Source: Multifurca ochricompacta
Lineage: Eukaryota; Basidiomycota; Agaricomycetes; Russulales; Russulaceae
Assembly (NCBI GenBank): GCA_022496185.1
Contig: WTXG01000114.1
Coordinates: forward strand, 1-64,000
Direction: 5' to 3'
Length of the DNA stretch: 64,000 nt
Each line of letters begins with the position of its first letter. The stretch's first letter is position 1. Under the pieces are notes generated by a model. That model was not told where the DNA came from. It saw only the letters and a program-made list of their open reading frames with translations, and did not search any database. The translations under genes were made by a program, and so were the position numbers. Positions 43,802 to 55,642 of the stretch are shown here, piece by piece.

Positions 43802-45836
43802 TCAAGCGAAACTAGTTAACAAGGGATGCATCTCCGGGGTTGAGCTGAGCATAGCACTGGTACTTCGTATCCGTAGCGCCATCCCATCCATACCCTGCCA
43901 TACCTGGAAGAAATTTTTAGGGTCGTACTTGGCTTTAATCGTCTTGAGGCGCGCCGCATTTGCCGTGCCCCAGAACGATGCCTCGTGGTTTGGTTCGTAG
44001 ACATCCGCTTCGCTGATGTAGGCGCCGCTATTCGGAGAATAGTCTCGTAGAACCTGCGCGCCATCGTGGATACCCTTGATCAGTTGTTGCTGCTGCGCTA
44101 CCGTCGCGTTGCTCGGCCATGCAGTCGTGTAGATCACATGCCAGAGGGAGTTGTACCACGATGGCGTCGTCGAAGTCACGTTCCTTTGGAATTTTGGTGC
44201 TGGTGTGTCTGCGAGGACCTGGATCGTCTGCACATCTGCGCTGGAGCCAAGGAAGACCTGGCCCTTACGGAGGGCACTCGCCAACCCAGCAGAATCAGTC
44301 TCGAAATAAGTACGAGGGATTAGTCGGGAAGAGAGGGCAAAGTTGATGCCGACGCTGTGAAGTGGGAGAGTGGGGGATTAGCCCGGAGTTACATTTATCA
44401 ATACCCGAGATACTCACATCTCGTTGCTGACGTCGAATGTGGCCTTGAAGAATGATTGGAAGCTTGGTGCGTCAACATATGATATATTCGAGCCAGGAGG
44501 GAGAGCAGGCTCGATCGTGGCCAAGCCTTGCTTCGCCCGCACGCTGGTGGCATTGGGGATAACGCCGAGGAAAGTGACACTCTGAGGAAGGATATTGAGG
44601 AAGCTACCTCCACCGAGGTCCGCCCACACCGGCGCCTGCTCGATGTATTTCTGCACTAGCTTATAATTATCGTCAACGGTTGAGAAGCGGCTGGAGATGG
44701 ACACCCAAGCGCAAGGGACGCCGGGGTGGGCTTTATAGGTGATACTGGTGATGATACCCCACGTCCCAGGTCCACCACCGCGGATAGCCCTGTGTTAGAT
44801 AAAGGGTTAAATATCCGATCGTGGTGAGTATATTATGTTAATGCAAACTCGCCAGAAGAGGTCAGACCCCTGATACTCGTTGATTGTGCGCTCAACACCA
44901 TTAGCGGTGACAATCGTAGCCTGCAGCAAGTTGTCGACGCCCAAGCCGTATGCCTGCGAGAGAACGGAGTGTCCTCCTCCCTGAATCCACCCGCCGGCTG
45001 CGCCAACATTAGGCGAGTCTCCACCAACAACAATAATGTTATTGTCATCCGCAAATTGATATACATCCGACCACTGCACGCCTGCGCCAATAGTGACGGC
45101 GTCCTGCGGGGCGATAGAACTGCCAGCAGGGACGAAGGTAGTGTTTCGTGATATTCCTTTAATTCCATGAGTCCACAGGCCGAAGCCTCCTTTTCCGGAA
45201 GAGCGCCCTGCGTAATCATGACCAGCTGCAAAACGTATGAATGAGAGCCAGAATTCATGGGAGAGGGAGAGAGAGACATACTGTTTTTAGTGACTATCCG
45301 AAGATTGTATTTTGTCGCAAAGTTGACATACTTGACAACATCCGCAGAGGAAGTAGCATGTACCGAATAAGTAGAAATGCTTCCCTGACCGCAAGTGGCA
45401 TTTTTGGAATTCGCGGGGACGAGGCAAGCATCCGACGAAGTACAAGTCTCCCCTGAAGGACAAAATCAGAGGCGATACTAAGAGGCGATGATGTTATGCG
45501 CACAATTGATCTGTTCGTAACTGTGGAAGGTGACTTTGATCAGCGCCTGAAATATGGTGAGGCTAGCAATGACACACGCCTTCCAAAGACGTCCTCGCGC
45601 CATTGGTCAACCTGGTAATTTTGCGTGATTATAGCGCATGTGGTCGCGTTATAGGCTGGGTCTGTGGGATAGCAAGGTGCACCGACAGGACGTTCAACGT
45701 GAAGCTTTCCATCAATTGACACGTTGAAGGCCGATAAAACTGCCTGGCTTGGGAAGCATGCACTGCCTGAAAGACAACGAGAAACCGCAGAGGCTCCGAG
45801 AGACAGGGAACCAAGAACGAGAAGTAAAGTGACCAT
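43802..45836 (-). CDS. secreted berberine-bridge-like FAD-linked oxidase (VAO family), with one-base frameshift near the end
   Basis: Exons 45591-45836, 45504-45546, 45282-45452, 44853-45225, 44418-44789 and 43802-44354. The signal peptide is MVTLLLVLGSLSLGASA. The FAD-binding domain has CLVPANSKNATCGQG and KN-TGHDYAGRS, whose His is the expected covalent FAD site. It continues with VVGGDSPNVGAAGGWIQGGG, VTANGVERTINEYQGSDLFW and AIRGGGPGTWGI. The substrate domain and BBE C-terminus carry DVYEPNHEASFWG and KYDPKNFFQVWQG. After that, one G is missing (near 43888): restoring it gives GWDGAT, a CY motif, LNPGD and a stop at 43812, total 583 codons; as written the frame runs to 43802 with an atypical tail. 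Intron 4 has a GC donor (GCGAGT, 44847-44852). The donor of intron 1 (GTCTTT, 44-base intron) is chosen on phase and is uncertain. Relatives oxidise sugars or secondary metabolites. Confidence 0.85.
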
Positions 45837-47587
45837 GGTACTCTATGGTGGGCACGGTTTTCTTCGCTCGTATAAATAACCAGCAGCTAGGCTAATTTGC
45901 GCAGATGAAACAAATAATCGCCCCCCGCATGGTTTCATGGGGTACGGTAGGATGTGAGACGAGAGCTTAGCGTAAGAACCGGCCAAGAGGTCTATGTGAG
46001 TGATGCCACTGGCATAACCATGACCGATCAAGGATCCTAGTAACCCTGTTTACCAATCTGGAGCCACTTCCAGAGTAAGGTACGTGGTATTTGTGTGTCT
46101 AGGTTTTACGGCGTCGCTAAAACACTTGCCAGTATACCAGTACGCCGACAGACCCGTGGTGCTTGCCCGGAGACAGTCGGAAGCCCGTAGAACCGGGCAA
46201 AGGCCTGGCGAGCTTACCTCCATGATGCGTGACCGGGATGGGGGTAGCCAAATCTCTGAAGGTAAAAGTATTCACTCAGGGCGGCCTGTGAATTTTTTTC
46301 ACCCTTGAGATTACCTCCTGAAATTGGGCCGCGTTCATAACTGCCTGATCTGCCTCACTTTGAAAAGAGGGTTCTTTGAATAAGTGCTACGAGGTGGAAC
46401 GGGAAACACCAACATATATGATCACGTGACTCAGGTTGGTTGGCAGTACATTACACATCAAAAGCCTTGACTTCCTACAACAAAGGGGCTGCATTCAAGC
46501 CAGAGTCCATGCAAAATACTAGGGATCCTCGGGTTAGTAACATCCTCGCTGATTGGTCCAGTAATACTCGTCCCAGTCAGTACCTTCTATTATCGCACCT
46601 TCAGACATTTTTCGATTGTTCTCTTACATAATACGGAATTTAAGGTTTATAGCCATAATAGTAGCCGATCGATAGCCTATTCCTACCTCCATTGAGGTAG
46701 TCTCGCTTCTAATAGGTTGCAACTTGAGAACACGCAATGCCTTGGCGAGATGCTACAACAGTACGGACTCCGGGAGGAACTAGAACAGAACGCCCATATG
46801 CTAGATTGTTTCTCCACCTCGTCCCGTTTCCCTGTGATAGTGCTAATTGCTAATCGAAAGACCCACTTTTATCCGGACACATCTGCGCGGCGTGTTGGTG
46901 ATCTTGCTTCTCCGGCTTGGCCACGGACCACGGAAACCACTCATCTGTGGCCTTACCTGACAAAGATATGAGCATGACACGCGTATCGCAAGACCAAAAC
47001 ACACAAACGGCTACTGATGGAATCCCTTGTTCCGTTGTTCCGTTGAAAGTCTGAACAGGAACCGATCTTTCAGTGTGCCTCACACATTGTTAGCCGATTT
47101 GGTGAGGAACTCGACAACATTATTAATGTGCGCGTATTCTTTCAGATCTCCTTTCTAAATCTTCATCTCCCTATCCCCAAGGGGCTTGAGAACGAAGGAA
47201 GTGGTGCGTCCATTACCATAAATTATGGTTTGCATTGCTATGGAGGGGCCCTTCGAAACCGCCGAGGCACCCGTTGCGGGAGTCGAAATGAGGTTCTGAC
47301 AGCGTCTCATAGAGTGCACGATTTAAAGAGAATAATAGGAACCCCAGAGTACACGATACTGTTCGCGAGGAGACATCAAGGGGGCAAATAATTGAAAAAT
47401 GAACAGAAGAAGGCTTGGAATAATGGAAAACGAGTGCAAGAGAAGTTAGTAGGAAGAAGGTAAAAATAAAATAAAGGCATGGTGCCATGACGGCACGGAT
47501 GGCTGCAGTGTACCGCGCCGAGTGTCTGCTCTCAAGCGAACCCCCCTTGGCAGTGCCGCATGCGTGTTCAGGGATTCCTCGTGTTCT
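45837..47587. other. intergenic, FAD oxidase promoter at left
   Basis: About 1.75 kb. A TATAAATA-type box on the minus strand about 40 bases upstream of the oxidase ATG (near 45872-45879) may serve it. I see no gene in the rest. Confidence 0.45.
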
Positions 47588-48070
47588 TTTTTTTTTGATC
47601 GAATTTATTGGAAACGCGCTTCAAGGCTTTTGCCTAAGTCGCGCGGTTACTAGTAAAATGGGTCCCCTAGTAACTACTATGTAAGATATCAGGGCATGGC
47701 CCCAGAGAAAAAATTCCCGCTGGGAAAGAGTTGTGGATGTTAGTAATGATGTGATGAGTACAGACCGCAACACCGTGTGTAGTTTTGAACCGTCCAAATC
47801 GAAAGAAAAAAAAAAGAGGGGGGGGGGGTCCGTCTTACCTCTGCTGGATCTATTCTGGCTCCAGAGGCCGTCTGTGTGTATACGGCTTAAACGCCGCGCG
47901 TGAGATTTGAAGGAAGCCTAATAAGGTTTCAACATGTATTTTGGTGTTAAAGACCTTCAGCATGGGCATAGAGGCTGCCGACCGAGTGTGAATGTTCCAG
48001 GCGATGCGGTCATCGCTGTGGTGATAGCAGTCGCAAAGGTCCCTCCTGTTCTGTTGTCTGTACAACGCGG
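47588..48070 (-). pseudogene. LINE 3' end fragment, minus strand
   Basis: The minus-strand frame ending at about 47850 contains ETLLGFLQISRAAFKPY, clearly related to ALLSFLQETRAAFKLYL of the fragments at 33.3 and 42.0 kb. It is followed by a UTR with CGCGACTTAGGCA and AATAAATTCGATC and an A tail (T-run 47588-47597 on the plus strand). Confidence 0.55.
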
Positions 48071-48635
48071 TTCCCCCCAGATATGGCGCTTATTGATGGG
48101 TAGAACTCATACATCAGAGATCTCCTTCCCGACCACCTCAACATACAATTCAAAGACAGACAGGCGTGGATTTCCAACCACGACTATTATTGGTGTTTTG
48201 TTTTTCCTCAAAGTCCCCTTAAAATCAAAGTAAGTCACTAATTCCGATACGGACCGACATTTAGATAGGCCAGCAAATAAGGGTGATACGTTTGCTGCTC
48301 AAACTACCCCCTCCGATTCCTCCTCTGAAAAAAAAGATGATCCGAACGAAGGGCTTACATTAGGTGTTCCACCCTTCTAATAGACGTACGCCTATGGAGC
48401 GCGGATCATGTTGTCAAGTGGTTGGTGGTCGGCGGAATAGTTGACCTCTTGTGGGTTCGGCGGAAACACGCTCCAGCCTCCGCGTGCTGTAACTGTAATT
48501 TCATCTCTTGAAACTTCTTTGGCCCTAGTGCATGCATCGCATCGCTTAGTGCAAAGAATCCTAATCACGTTTATTCTGCTCGTTCACTCGTGCATAAGGT
48601 GATCACTACAGATGAGGCGTGCAGTTCAAAGTGTG
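48071..48635. other. intergenic, 3' side of the MFS gene
   Basis: About 560 bases, AT/CG mixed, nothing recognised. Confidence 0.45.
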
Positions 48636-50607
48636 CTACACTTTGGCGGACACGTCGCCAAGCTTTTCGTCTCCAGGAGCCTCAGCTAGCTCTGTCATCA
48701 CCGCCTGATTTGTGCTTTTTTCTTCCTCTACATTCGACGCGCGCGTCTCGACCACACTCTTCCTCCACTTTGTCCCACCCTCGTACCCAAACCACGTGTA
48801 ACGCTTACAGTGCGGACCGCGGATGAGCAGCAATGCGATTTGCCATGCGGTCCATCCGAACATGAGCCATGCAGATGCGCGCCAGCCATGTGAAACGAAG
48901 ACCCTGGTGCCGAGAGACGTTCCTATGACCTGGCCGATGAAGATCTACTCAGGTGCCGAAAACATGTCAGCGAAAACGATTCCACAAATTTGTTATTAAA
49001 ACTCACAGAGAGAATGAGAACGGCATTCAGCCGCGCTCTGGCTGACTCGGAGATCCTAAAGCCGTAAAATGCTCAGAACGGGTACGGAAGAGAAGAATAG
49101 AGCCAGGTTCTTTTACCCATAAACAGACGTCGTGAGAGACACTTGCTGCATCTGCTGCGAAACATCCAACCCAACTGTAACAATGACGACCGCCGCAACG
49201 GTTACTCCCGCTGCTCCAAGGAATATCCCTTGTACTGCTAGGAGACCGAGGGTGGAGAGGAGCGAAGCGTACCATGGCACGAAACGATCAATGAGGCGTC
49301 CGACGAGAGGGGTCATAGATACACCAAACATGCCCACAAGGCCAAACAAACCGATGACAAGGCTTTGAAGGAGGCTATTAGAAACCAAAGATGGCATATA
49401 TTCCGGTGGTATCACTCACGTAGAATAGTGATATGGTGGGCCTCCGAGTAAGAATGTCAGGGTCACCCAGTAGCAGGTAAAGCACGCGCTCGAGGCCATA
49501 GAGATGAGAGAAGCCTGGATGAGCACGGGCTCTGTGACGGCAAGGCGGGCCATAGTCCAGATAATCTCCATATACGTGAGGTTTTTGTTCTTCGCTGGAT
49601 AGTCCGGAAGCGTCGCCCAAAGCATGGCTACTACGGCACTCTGGACGCCGATTGCCAAGTAGTACACAACGCGCCACGTTACGTACTGTGCAACGATACC
49701 TGCAAGAACACGGGCGATGAGAATACCAAATAGCAAACCGGAGAGGACGATCGATATGGCCGATGCACGCTGGGAGGGCGGAGTGAGGTCAGCTGCAAGA
49801 GGAATGAGAATTTGTGGGGCAACACTCGAAGCGCCGATGAGGTAACAGAGCGTCTCGAAGACCACTAGTGAACGTGTGATGGCAAGGCCAACTGTCAAGC
49901 TTGTGCTGATTGAGCATAGAAGGAGTAGAAGGGGGCGCCGTCTGACAAGGTCACCCAGAGGGCTGATGAAAAGAAGTCCAGATGCATAACTGAAGTAGGG
50001 GATGAGATGCCTCGATGTACAACTGAATGAAGACACACCCTGCTTGGACTAGGGTTGGAATTCTAAGTGGAGTGGTTAGGTGTGAGTTCTTTTCTTTTAT
50101 AAGGTGACCCGGAAAAAAGAAAAGACTAAGGGACGGATACCGAGATCGCCCGCGTAACTCACATTGAGACTTCTCCATACGTCACGTTAAATGACTTTGC
50201 GAATTCGACTGCTTCCTAGATCTCAACGACCACTCGGCCACAGTAGAAGAGACAGACTCAATAGGGGTTGGCAATAGTACAGATTAGCAACGACTATAGT
50301 ACGATACTCATCAACGATTGAGCAGATACTCAAATTGTTAATACCACATACTGAACGTGCTCGATAAGCCGAAGACCACGTTTAAGAGAAGACCGAAATG
50401 TGCCGGATGCTCTGAGTCGTACCTGAGCCTTCTAGGAATCGGAAGGATGCCAAAGTTTCTTCTCGTGATTTGTTGAGATTTCGCAACTGGCACTGGTACT
50501 ACTTGACTTGATTTTACTGATAACTTCTCGTCATTGGTAGGGGGTGTGCCCAAGCCCAAGATTTCAGTAGGTGATACGGAAGTGTTGGGAGGTTTATTTT
50601 CGACCAT
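48636..50607 (-). CDS. major facilitator superfamily transporter, 12 membrane spans
   Basis: Eight exons (50352-50607, 50258-50293, 50163-50208, 50039-50062, 49420-49989, 49117-49374, 49007-49055, 48636-48944) close in phase to 515 residues. The cytosolic N-terminus of about 65 residues is hydrophilic. The membrane part starts at HFGLLLNVVFGLSSTF and IVANLYYCQP. The MFS signature is the loop 2-3 motif SPLGDLVRRRPLLLL; SGLLFGILIARVLAGIVAQY and WRVVYYLAIGV follow, then the second half with IGLFGLVGMFGVSMTPLVGR. The last span ends before a charged tail (RASNVEEEKSTNQ). The pattern resembles fungal drug/metabolite exporters related to bacterial YgaY/NepI-type carriers. Exons 2-4 are only 36, 46 and 24 bases. 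Placed next to the FAD oxidase on the same strand, it could export a product of the neighbouring terpene pathway; that is inference. Confidence 0.88.
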
Positions 50608-51012
50608 GAGCGGTCACTATCGTAGTTGAGTGAGAAAGAACACACACCACACCAAACCCTACATAATTGAAAAACGGTAAGAAGCGGTAAGGGAAAGTGA
50701 GGAACTTGGAAAGCCGCCGACCAAGCCGAACGGCAATTATGAAGAATGGCGTGATTTTTCTTCTCAAAAAGGTGACATTTACTCATGCCGTTTCCTTAGG
50801 GCGACGGCCTAGCTTTAGTCCCATAAGACCAGCAGCGTCATGGTTAATTAAATCAATTCTATTGGGAGCATCTGGCCGATGAAAACGGGGGAATCACGTT
50901 TGCGATAAGCTGTACCGTGACTGGTTTGGTCCGGAATTCTCGGGGCCGGGGCCCATAAGTCGAACTCGTATGATAAAGCCAAGCCGTTATCTGCAAAATG
51001 GCACCGGAAATT
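50608..51012. other. intergenic, MFS promoter and tRNA 5' flank
   Basis: 405 bases between the divergent MFS gene and the tRNA. No further feature. Confidence 0.5.
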
Positions 51013-51084
51013 GCCCGTTTAGCTCAGCGGTAGAGCGCGTCACTCGTAATGATGAGGTCGGTTGTTCGATCCAGCCAGTGGGCA
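51013..51084 (+). tRNA. tRNA-Thr (anticodon CGT)
   Basis: 72 bases folding as a cloverleaf: acceptor GCCCGTT with AGTGGGC, D arm GCTC/GAGC with loop AGCGGTA, anticodon arm CGTCA/TGATG with loop CTCGTAA (anticodon CGT, reading ACG), T arm GGTTG/CAGCC with loop TTCGATC, discriminator A. A box-like TAGCTCAGCGG and B-box TTCGATCC are present. T-rich terminators (CTTTTTCTTTTTTC) follow at once. No intron. Confidence 0.93.
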
Positions 51085-51664
51085 TAGAACACTCTTTTTC
51101 TTTTTTCTATTCAAATTCCAGTTCGCGGTGCGGTGCGACAATGTCGCCTACTTTAAATATTGAGGTTCCTGAAAAAGTCATTTTCCGATGATAATGATAA
51201 ATTGATCACGTATGCGTTGAACAGCCCTTGATAGATGGGATCTGAATGCGTGAGACCGGATAGGCTGTGAAGTCAAACAACTATTGCTGTTCGGGACAAA
51301 CAGTGACAGAAAGGTTGGAATTCTTTTTTTTTTTCAGAATTCAATTTATATTCCGCATGTAGCTAACACAAGCAAGAGCGGTCGTAAGTACCTTAAGTGC
51401 CAAAGGTTGGAATTTATGACGTACCCAATGACTCACCCTACAAGTGAAATCCTGTAGGCATAATTGCTCCATAAATAGTGAAGCATTCTGGCTAATCTTG
51501 AATATTTGGCACTTATAGAACGTTCGGTCCCGGAAGTGTGAGAGAACTTCGGATTGTGTGATGTGATATACTAAGAAGGTTCAACTGTGAGGAAGACTAA
51601 CAGAGATACAAGAGCAAAACTCAACATAAATACGAACTGTCCCGAATTTAATACTCGAGCACAC
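51085..51664. other. intergenic with a LINE-like poly(A) tail
   Basis: A T-run at about 51325-51337 followed by AATTCAATTTAT and GTAGCTAACACAAGCAAGAGC resembles the 3' tail of a minus-strand LINE, like the one at 51665. Nothing else seen. Confidence 0.4.
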
Positions 51665-53241
51665 ATTTTTTTATTTTTTTAAATTCCAATTTATTACGTG
51701 CGTGCAGCTACTGAAAGCAAGAGCGCGCCCTCTAAGAACGGCCCGGCCACTCTGTATGTACATGGATAAACTATCTACTCAAACCCTGCTATTTCATCAG
51801 TCCTAGTTCCAGGCACTAGTTGACGGAGTCCACGCCCCAGTCGCAAAACTTTGTGCTATCAAAGTAGCACAAAGTCTGGGGACCTTCTATAGTAGGGTGT
51901 CTAAGGGGATAGTCACCAACGAGAGTGAGTGGGCCAGATGCCCAGAGGGGGGGGGCAAAGGAAAGGGGAAAGAAAGGGTAAGTTTTTAAGCCACCACATC
52001 AAGTGGGAGACCGTCAAAATTAGTGATGAAGTGGATTGGGTGGGATAAGGCGTTAAAAGTTAAATGAAACTTGGAGGCTAAGCAGCTCCAGCTCTTGAAG
52101 ATTAGTCTTGTTGGGCCCTGGGAGGGCGAGGTTTGTTCTTCCATTTCCGCACTTGGCATGAGTGCCCAAAAGCGAAAAGGGTCCTCTGACCCAGAAGTGT
52201 CTTGATGACTGAGCCATCTGGGTCTTCAAAGGCAAGGACTACTGATGATTTAGATCCAGGTAGGTAGGAGTCAGGAGACCGGACCCAAGAGGGGAGTTGG
52301 GCCACCTTGAGGCCCCGATAAAGTGGATTTTCCCTGCCAAGTGCATCATGGCAGGTCAATGGGTGATAGGCCCCATGATCCTCAGAGACCCCAGTGGGCA
52401 AACCGTTGACAGTGATGCGAGACCATCTCACATTGGGGCGGGAAGAGGTGTGTACAGGCAGGTTGGAGGCCGCAAGGAAGGGCCCAAGAGCCTGAGTCAG
52501 AGCAGGTTGGGAGGCATGGAGGTTGGCTTCAGTGATGTCACTCCCAGCTGTAAGCACCAAGTTGCCTTTAGATGTCACCGCGCAGCAGACAGATGTACTT
52601 GATGACCAGCCTTGGCTAGCACTGAGTTGAGGTGTTCAACAATGTCCTGTGGTGACTTTTTGAGAGCCAGAGGTTGGGGGCACCTGGGGTTCTGAGGGAG
52701 ATGGCAACGGATGGGCGTGCCACCTTCTTGATGATGGATGAAAACGAGTGGGGGTAGCAGGAGACAGAGCGCTAGGGGAGGGGGGGGGGGGGAAGGGTGG
52801 GTTTGTGGGTCTTAGGAGGTGCTGCCTTGGGGGCAGCTGAAGGTTTGTCAACTTTTGCCGCAAGGGTCTTCACTTCCTTGGATAGTGTGGCCAGTGAACT
52901 ATTGAATAAGGTCTTGAGGAGCTTTAGCTCCTCGGTGAGGGAGGGAGCAGGGGGGGGGGGGGCGTCAGGAGGGCATTCAGAAATGAGCTTGTATCCAAGT
53001 AGCTGTGCAAGGGTTAGGGTTGTCCCGTCTAAGTCGGAGGGTGTGTTGAGGGGGAATCTGAAATTAACTTGAAGGTTTCCCCAGATTCATGTGTAGCATT
53101 AAAGTCAAAGAAGGCCTTATAAAACTTGGCAACAGTGAAAGAGAGGAGTGAGTGGAGTGATTGAGTTTGCAAGGAGGAAAGGGGATGGTGGTGGTTTGAG
53201 GAAGACATGACTCGAGCACACTTAGCACCAGGTGGGGCCAC
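51665..53241 (-). pseudogene. LINE remnant: ORF1-like protein and 3' tail
   Basis: On the minus strand a broken ORF1 starts near 53241/53209 (MSSSNHHHPLSSLQTQS). It continues in other frames with LAQLLGYKLISECPPD, TEELKLLKTLFNSSLATLSK and a Pro/Lys-rich stretch, then TSKGNLVLTAGSDITEANLH, VRSPDSYLPGSKSSVVLAFE and FAFGHSCQVRKWKNKP, ending near 52102. The 'S-S-V-V-L-A-F-E-D-P..C-x-V-R-K-W' segment is typical of fungal LINE ORF1 proteins. The frame changes near C/G-runs (52773-52792, 52954-52963). ORF2 is missing; a T-rich tail on the plus strand at 51666-51680 marks the likely 3' end. Confidence 0.55.
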
Positions 53242-54922
53242 CGCATTCGCCCGGATTCTGCCTTCTCGTCTCTACCAAAGGTACATGTGACGCAACTTCC
53301 CATTCAACTCTCTATTGGTGCATCCTAACGAATATCGGGACCTTGGGTTGGATCCTTGAATTAGGGGTATGCATGACCAGCTGCCAGCTCAATGGCTTCA
53401 TCCAGCATTTTAATGGCTACGAGGGGTATCACTGGCACCATAATGAGATGAAGAGTTGACCGAAACGTCGTGGACCTTCCTACGGCGTGTGCCAGAAATC
53501 ATGGTCTACAAGCTCAAGACACGCACGTCGCCCAACTGTTTAAGAATTATGTGCGAGAGTACCTTCACGAGTCAGTGTCCTAGCACGTAGGCTTGTTAGA
53601 GTTAGGGTTTGGGGTTGTGCTATCCCTTCACAGTAATTGTACAGGGTTTAAGCGTCCTCAATACCTTCTGATGCGATCACAGAAGATATAGCCGGAGGGA
53701 AGGCCATACGCAAAGTCCTAGTGCAAAAAATGTGACATAATAGGCCAGTCGGCGGTTGAGGAGCGACATTGTGCGTAACAGACACTCTGCAGGTTGAAAC
53801 ACCCACCCTGATAACCGATTGTTCTTCTTGCACATGCGTGCGGGGCTTAACTGTCTTGCAAGGGAATGTCAAGGTGGGTCGGATCCTAGCCTGCCTCACG
53901 TGCCAAAAATGCGTCATGGTACCCAACCAAAGAAGCTCGCCAAGGTTTTAGGTTGCCAAGAGCGCTTGGAAAGATAGAGCCAGCGCAAGGCACCCCACCA
54001 TCGGATGTGATTATGGGAGCGCTGATCATCCTTGAATTAAGTTGGTGCAGTTTGAAGGCCCAAATACGCTGCTTTCCTATTCGATCCATACGAAGCACTT
54101 GTGGCACGTGAAACCCCGAAGGTTAAATTATAAAAAATGAGGCTTACGACGGCGTCAAGGTTACTTACAGCCAGGGAGGTGATCTAGACAGATCTATACT
54201 AAATGCAACAGTGACAACTTGTGGGGGGGGATGAGAACTGCCCAAGGTAGTACCAAACTCACACCCCATCTGGTCACTTTGAATGTATGAGGTTGCCCAG
54301 CTCTCTCTTGTTAGCTAAAGGAATGACCCCAATCATGTATCCATGAATCAGCACTGGCAACCTGACACCCTTGTGGAGATATTCGAATACAGTCTTGTGG
54401 ACACTTTGCTGCACTTGAAACCTCAATTGAATGAAGTAAGGAGAAACAACAACATTGATATCACGGTCCCGACGAACCATGCCACGTCATGGTGATTCGG
54501 CACAATCTGTTGGGTAAATTGCATCCAGTAGGCTCAACCACGGCAACTTGAGCGCCTGAGCGGCGTGTGCTACTTAAAGAGTGATCAAACCGATGCGGGG
54601 GGTAAGGGGGACCAAGACTATAACAACAAATGAGCATACCGGTAGGAACGTAGATTCCATCGTTTTAAGGGGCTAATCTGCCACTGCTTAGTACAGTCCC
54701 AGAGAAATGGCTGAATAAAACCGCACTGGGCTGGAGGTATCACCTATGCTTTCGCGAGGCTCGAACCGAATCAAGTGTATGTACAGAGACATAAAATGGG
54801 CACAAGCACACAACCAACATCACGTGCTCTTAGGTGTCGCGCGGTGCCGTCCCGACGGGAGGGTCGCCGACCAGGGGCGGCGGATTCGATGGGTTGAGCG
54901 GACGCTGCTCCGAGATATCATC
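53242..54922. other. intergenic, no gene supported
   Basis: About 1.7 kb. A minus-strand frame at 54274-54480 (68 residues) has plausible composition but no family pattern or splice context. The right end is the AP-2 sigma promoter. Confidence 0.45.
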
Positions 54923-55642
54923 ATGATTCGGTTTATCTTAGTTCAAGTACAGTCGTTTCTTAGGATACATGGTGTGTTTTAATCGCTAACTTTTCCAGAA
55001 TCGTCAAGGCAAGACGCGTTTATCAAAGTGGTATGTCCCTTACGACGATGAGGAGAAAGTACGTATTGCTTGTAACGGGAGGAAGACGAGCAGAGTTGAT
55101 ACATCTGGTTCTAGCTTCGTCTGCGTGGCGACGTGCATCGAGTGGTGGCTGCACGCGACCAGAAGTATCAGTCAAACTTTGTTGAGGTGAGCAAGACCTT
55201 TTTCTGTTATCTCTCACTCTACCCAGATGGATCCATGCCGCTCTCTAGTTCCGGAACTACAAGATCGTATACCGTCGCTATGCGGGCCTCTTCTTCTGTG
55301 TATGTGTTGACGCAAACGACAACGAACTTGCATATCTGGAGGCGATTCATCTATTCGTTGAGATCCTCGGTGCGCAGAGTCTGCAAAATTGTCTCCGAAG
55401 GTCACTTACATAGCTTTTATATATAAACAGATTCCTTCTTCGACAACGTCTGCGAGTTAGATTTAGTATTTAATTTCTATAAGGTGGGTGACTACTGTCT
55501 CATGGGTTTATCCATTACCAAATGGTTGACGTTTACCTAGGTTTACGCCATTCTGGACGAAATATTTCTGGCAGGAGAGATTGAAGAAACGAGCAAGGAT
55601 GTGGTGCTATCCAGATTAGAGACTTTGGAGAAACTGGAGTGA
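54923..55642 (+). CDS. APS2: AP-2 adaptor complex sigma subunit
   Basis: Six exons (54923-54946, 54999-55058, 55115-55186, 55249-55369, 55431-55483, 55541-55642) give 143 residues, the standard length. The sequence follows the family throughout: [115 protein letters not shown] and [11 protein letters not shown]. Sigma-2 is the small subunit of the clathrin adaptor AP-2 at the plasma membrane and recognises dileucine signals during endocytosis. The residues [13 protein letters not shown] and the ending mark it as AP-2 rather than AP-1 sigma. All introns are GT-AG, no frameshift. Confidence 0.96.

Noticed and set aside
45553..45583. 31-base GTGTGT..CAG intron in the FAD oxidase
   Set aside because: Too short, and it puts exon 2 out of frame; the 44-base GTCTTT..CAG intron keeps phase.
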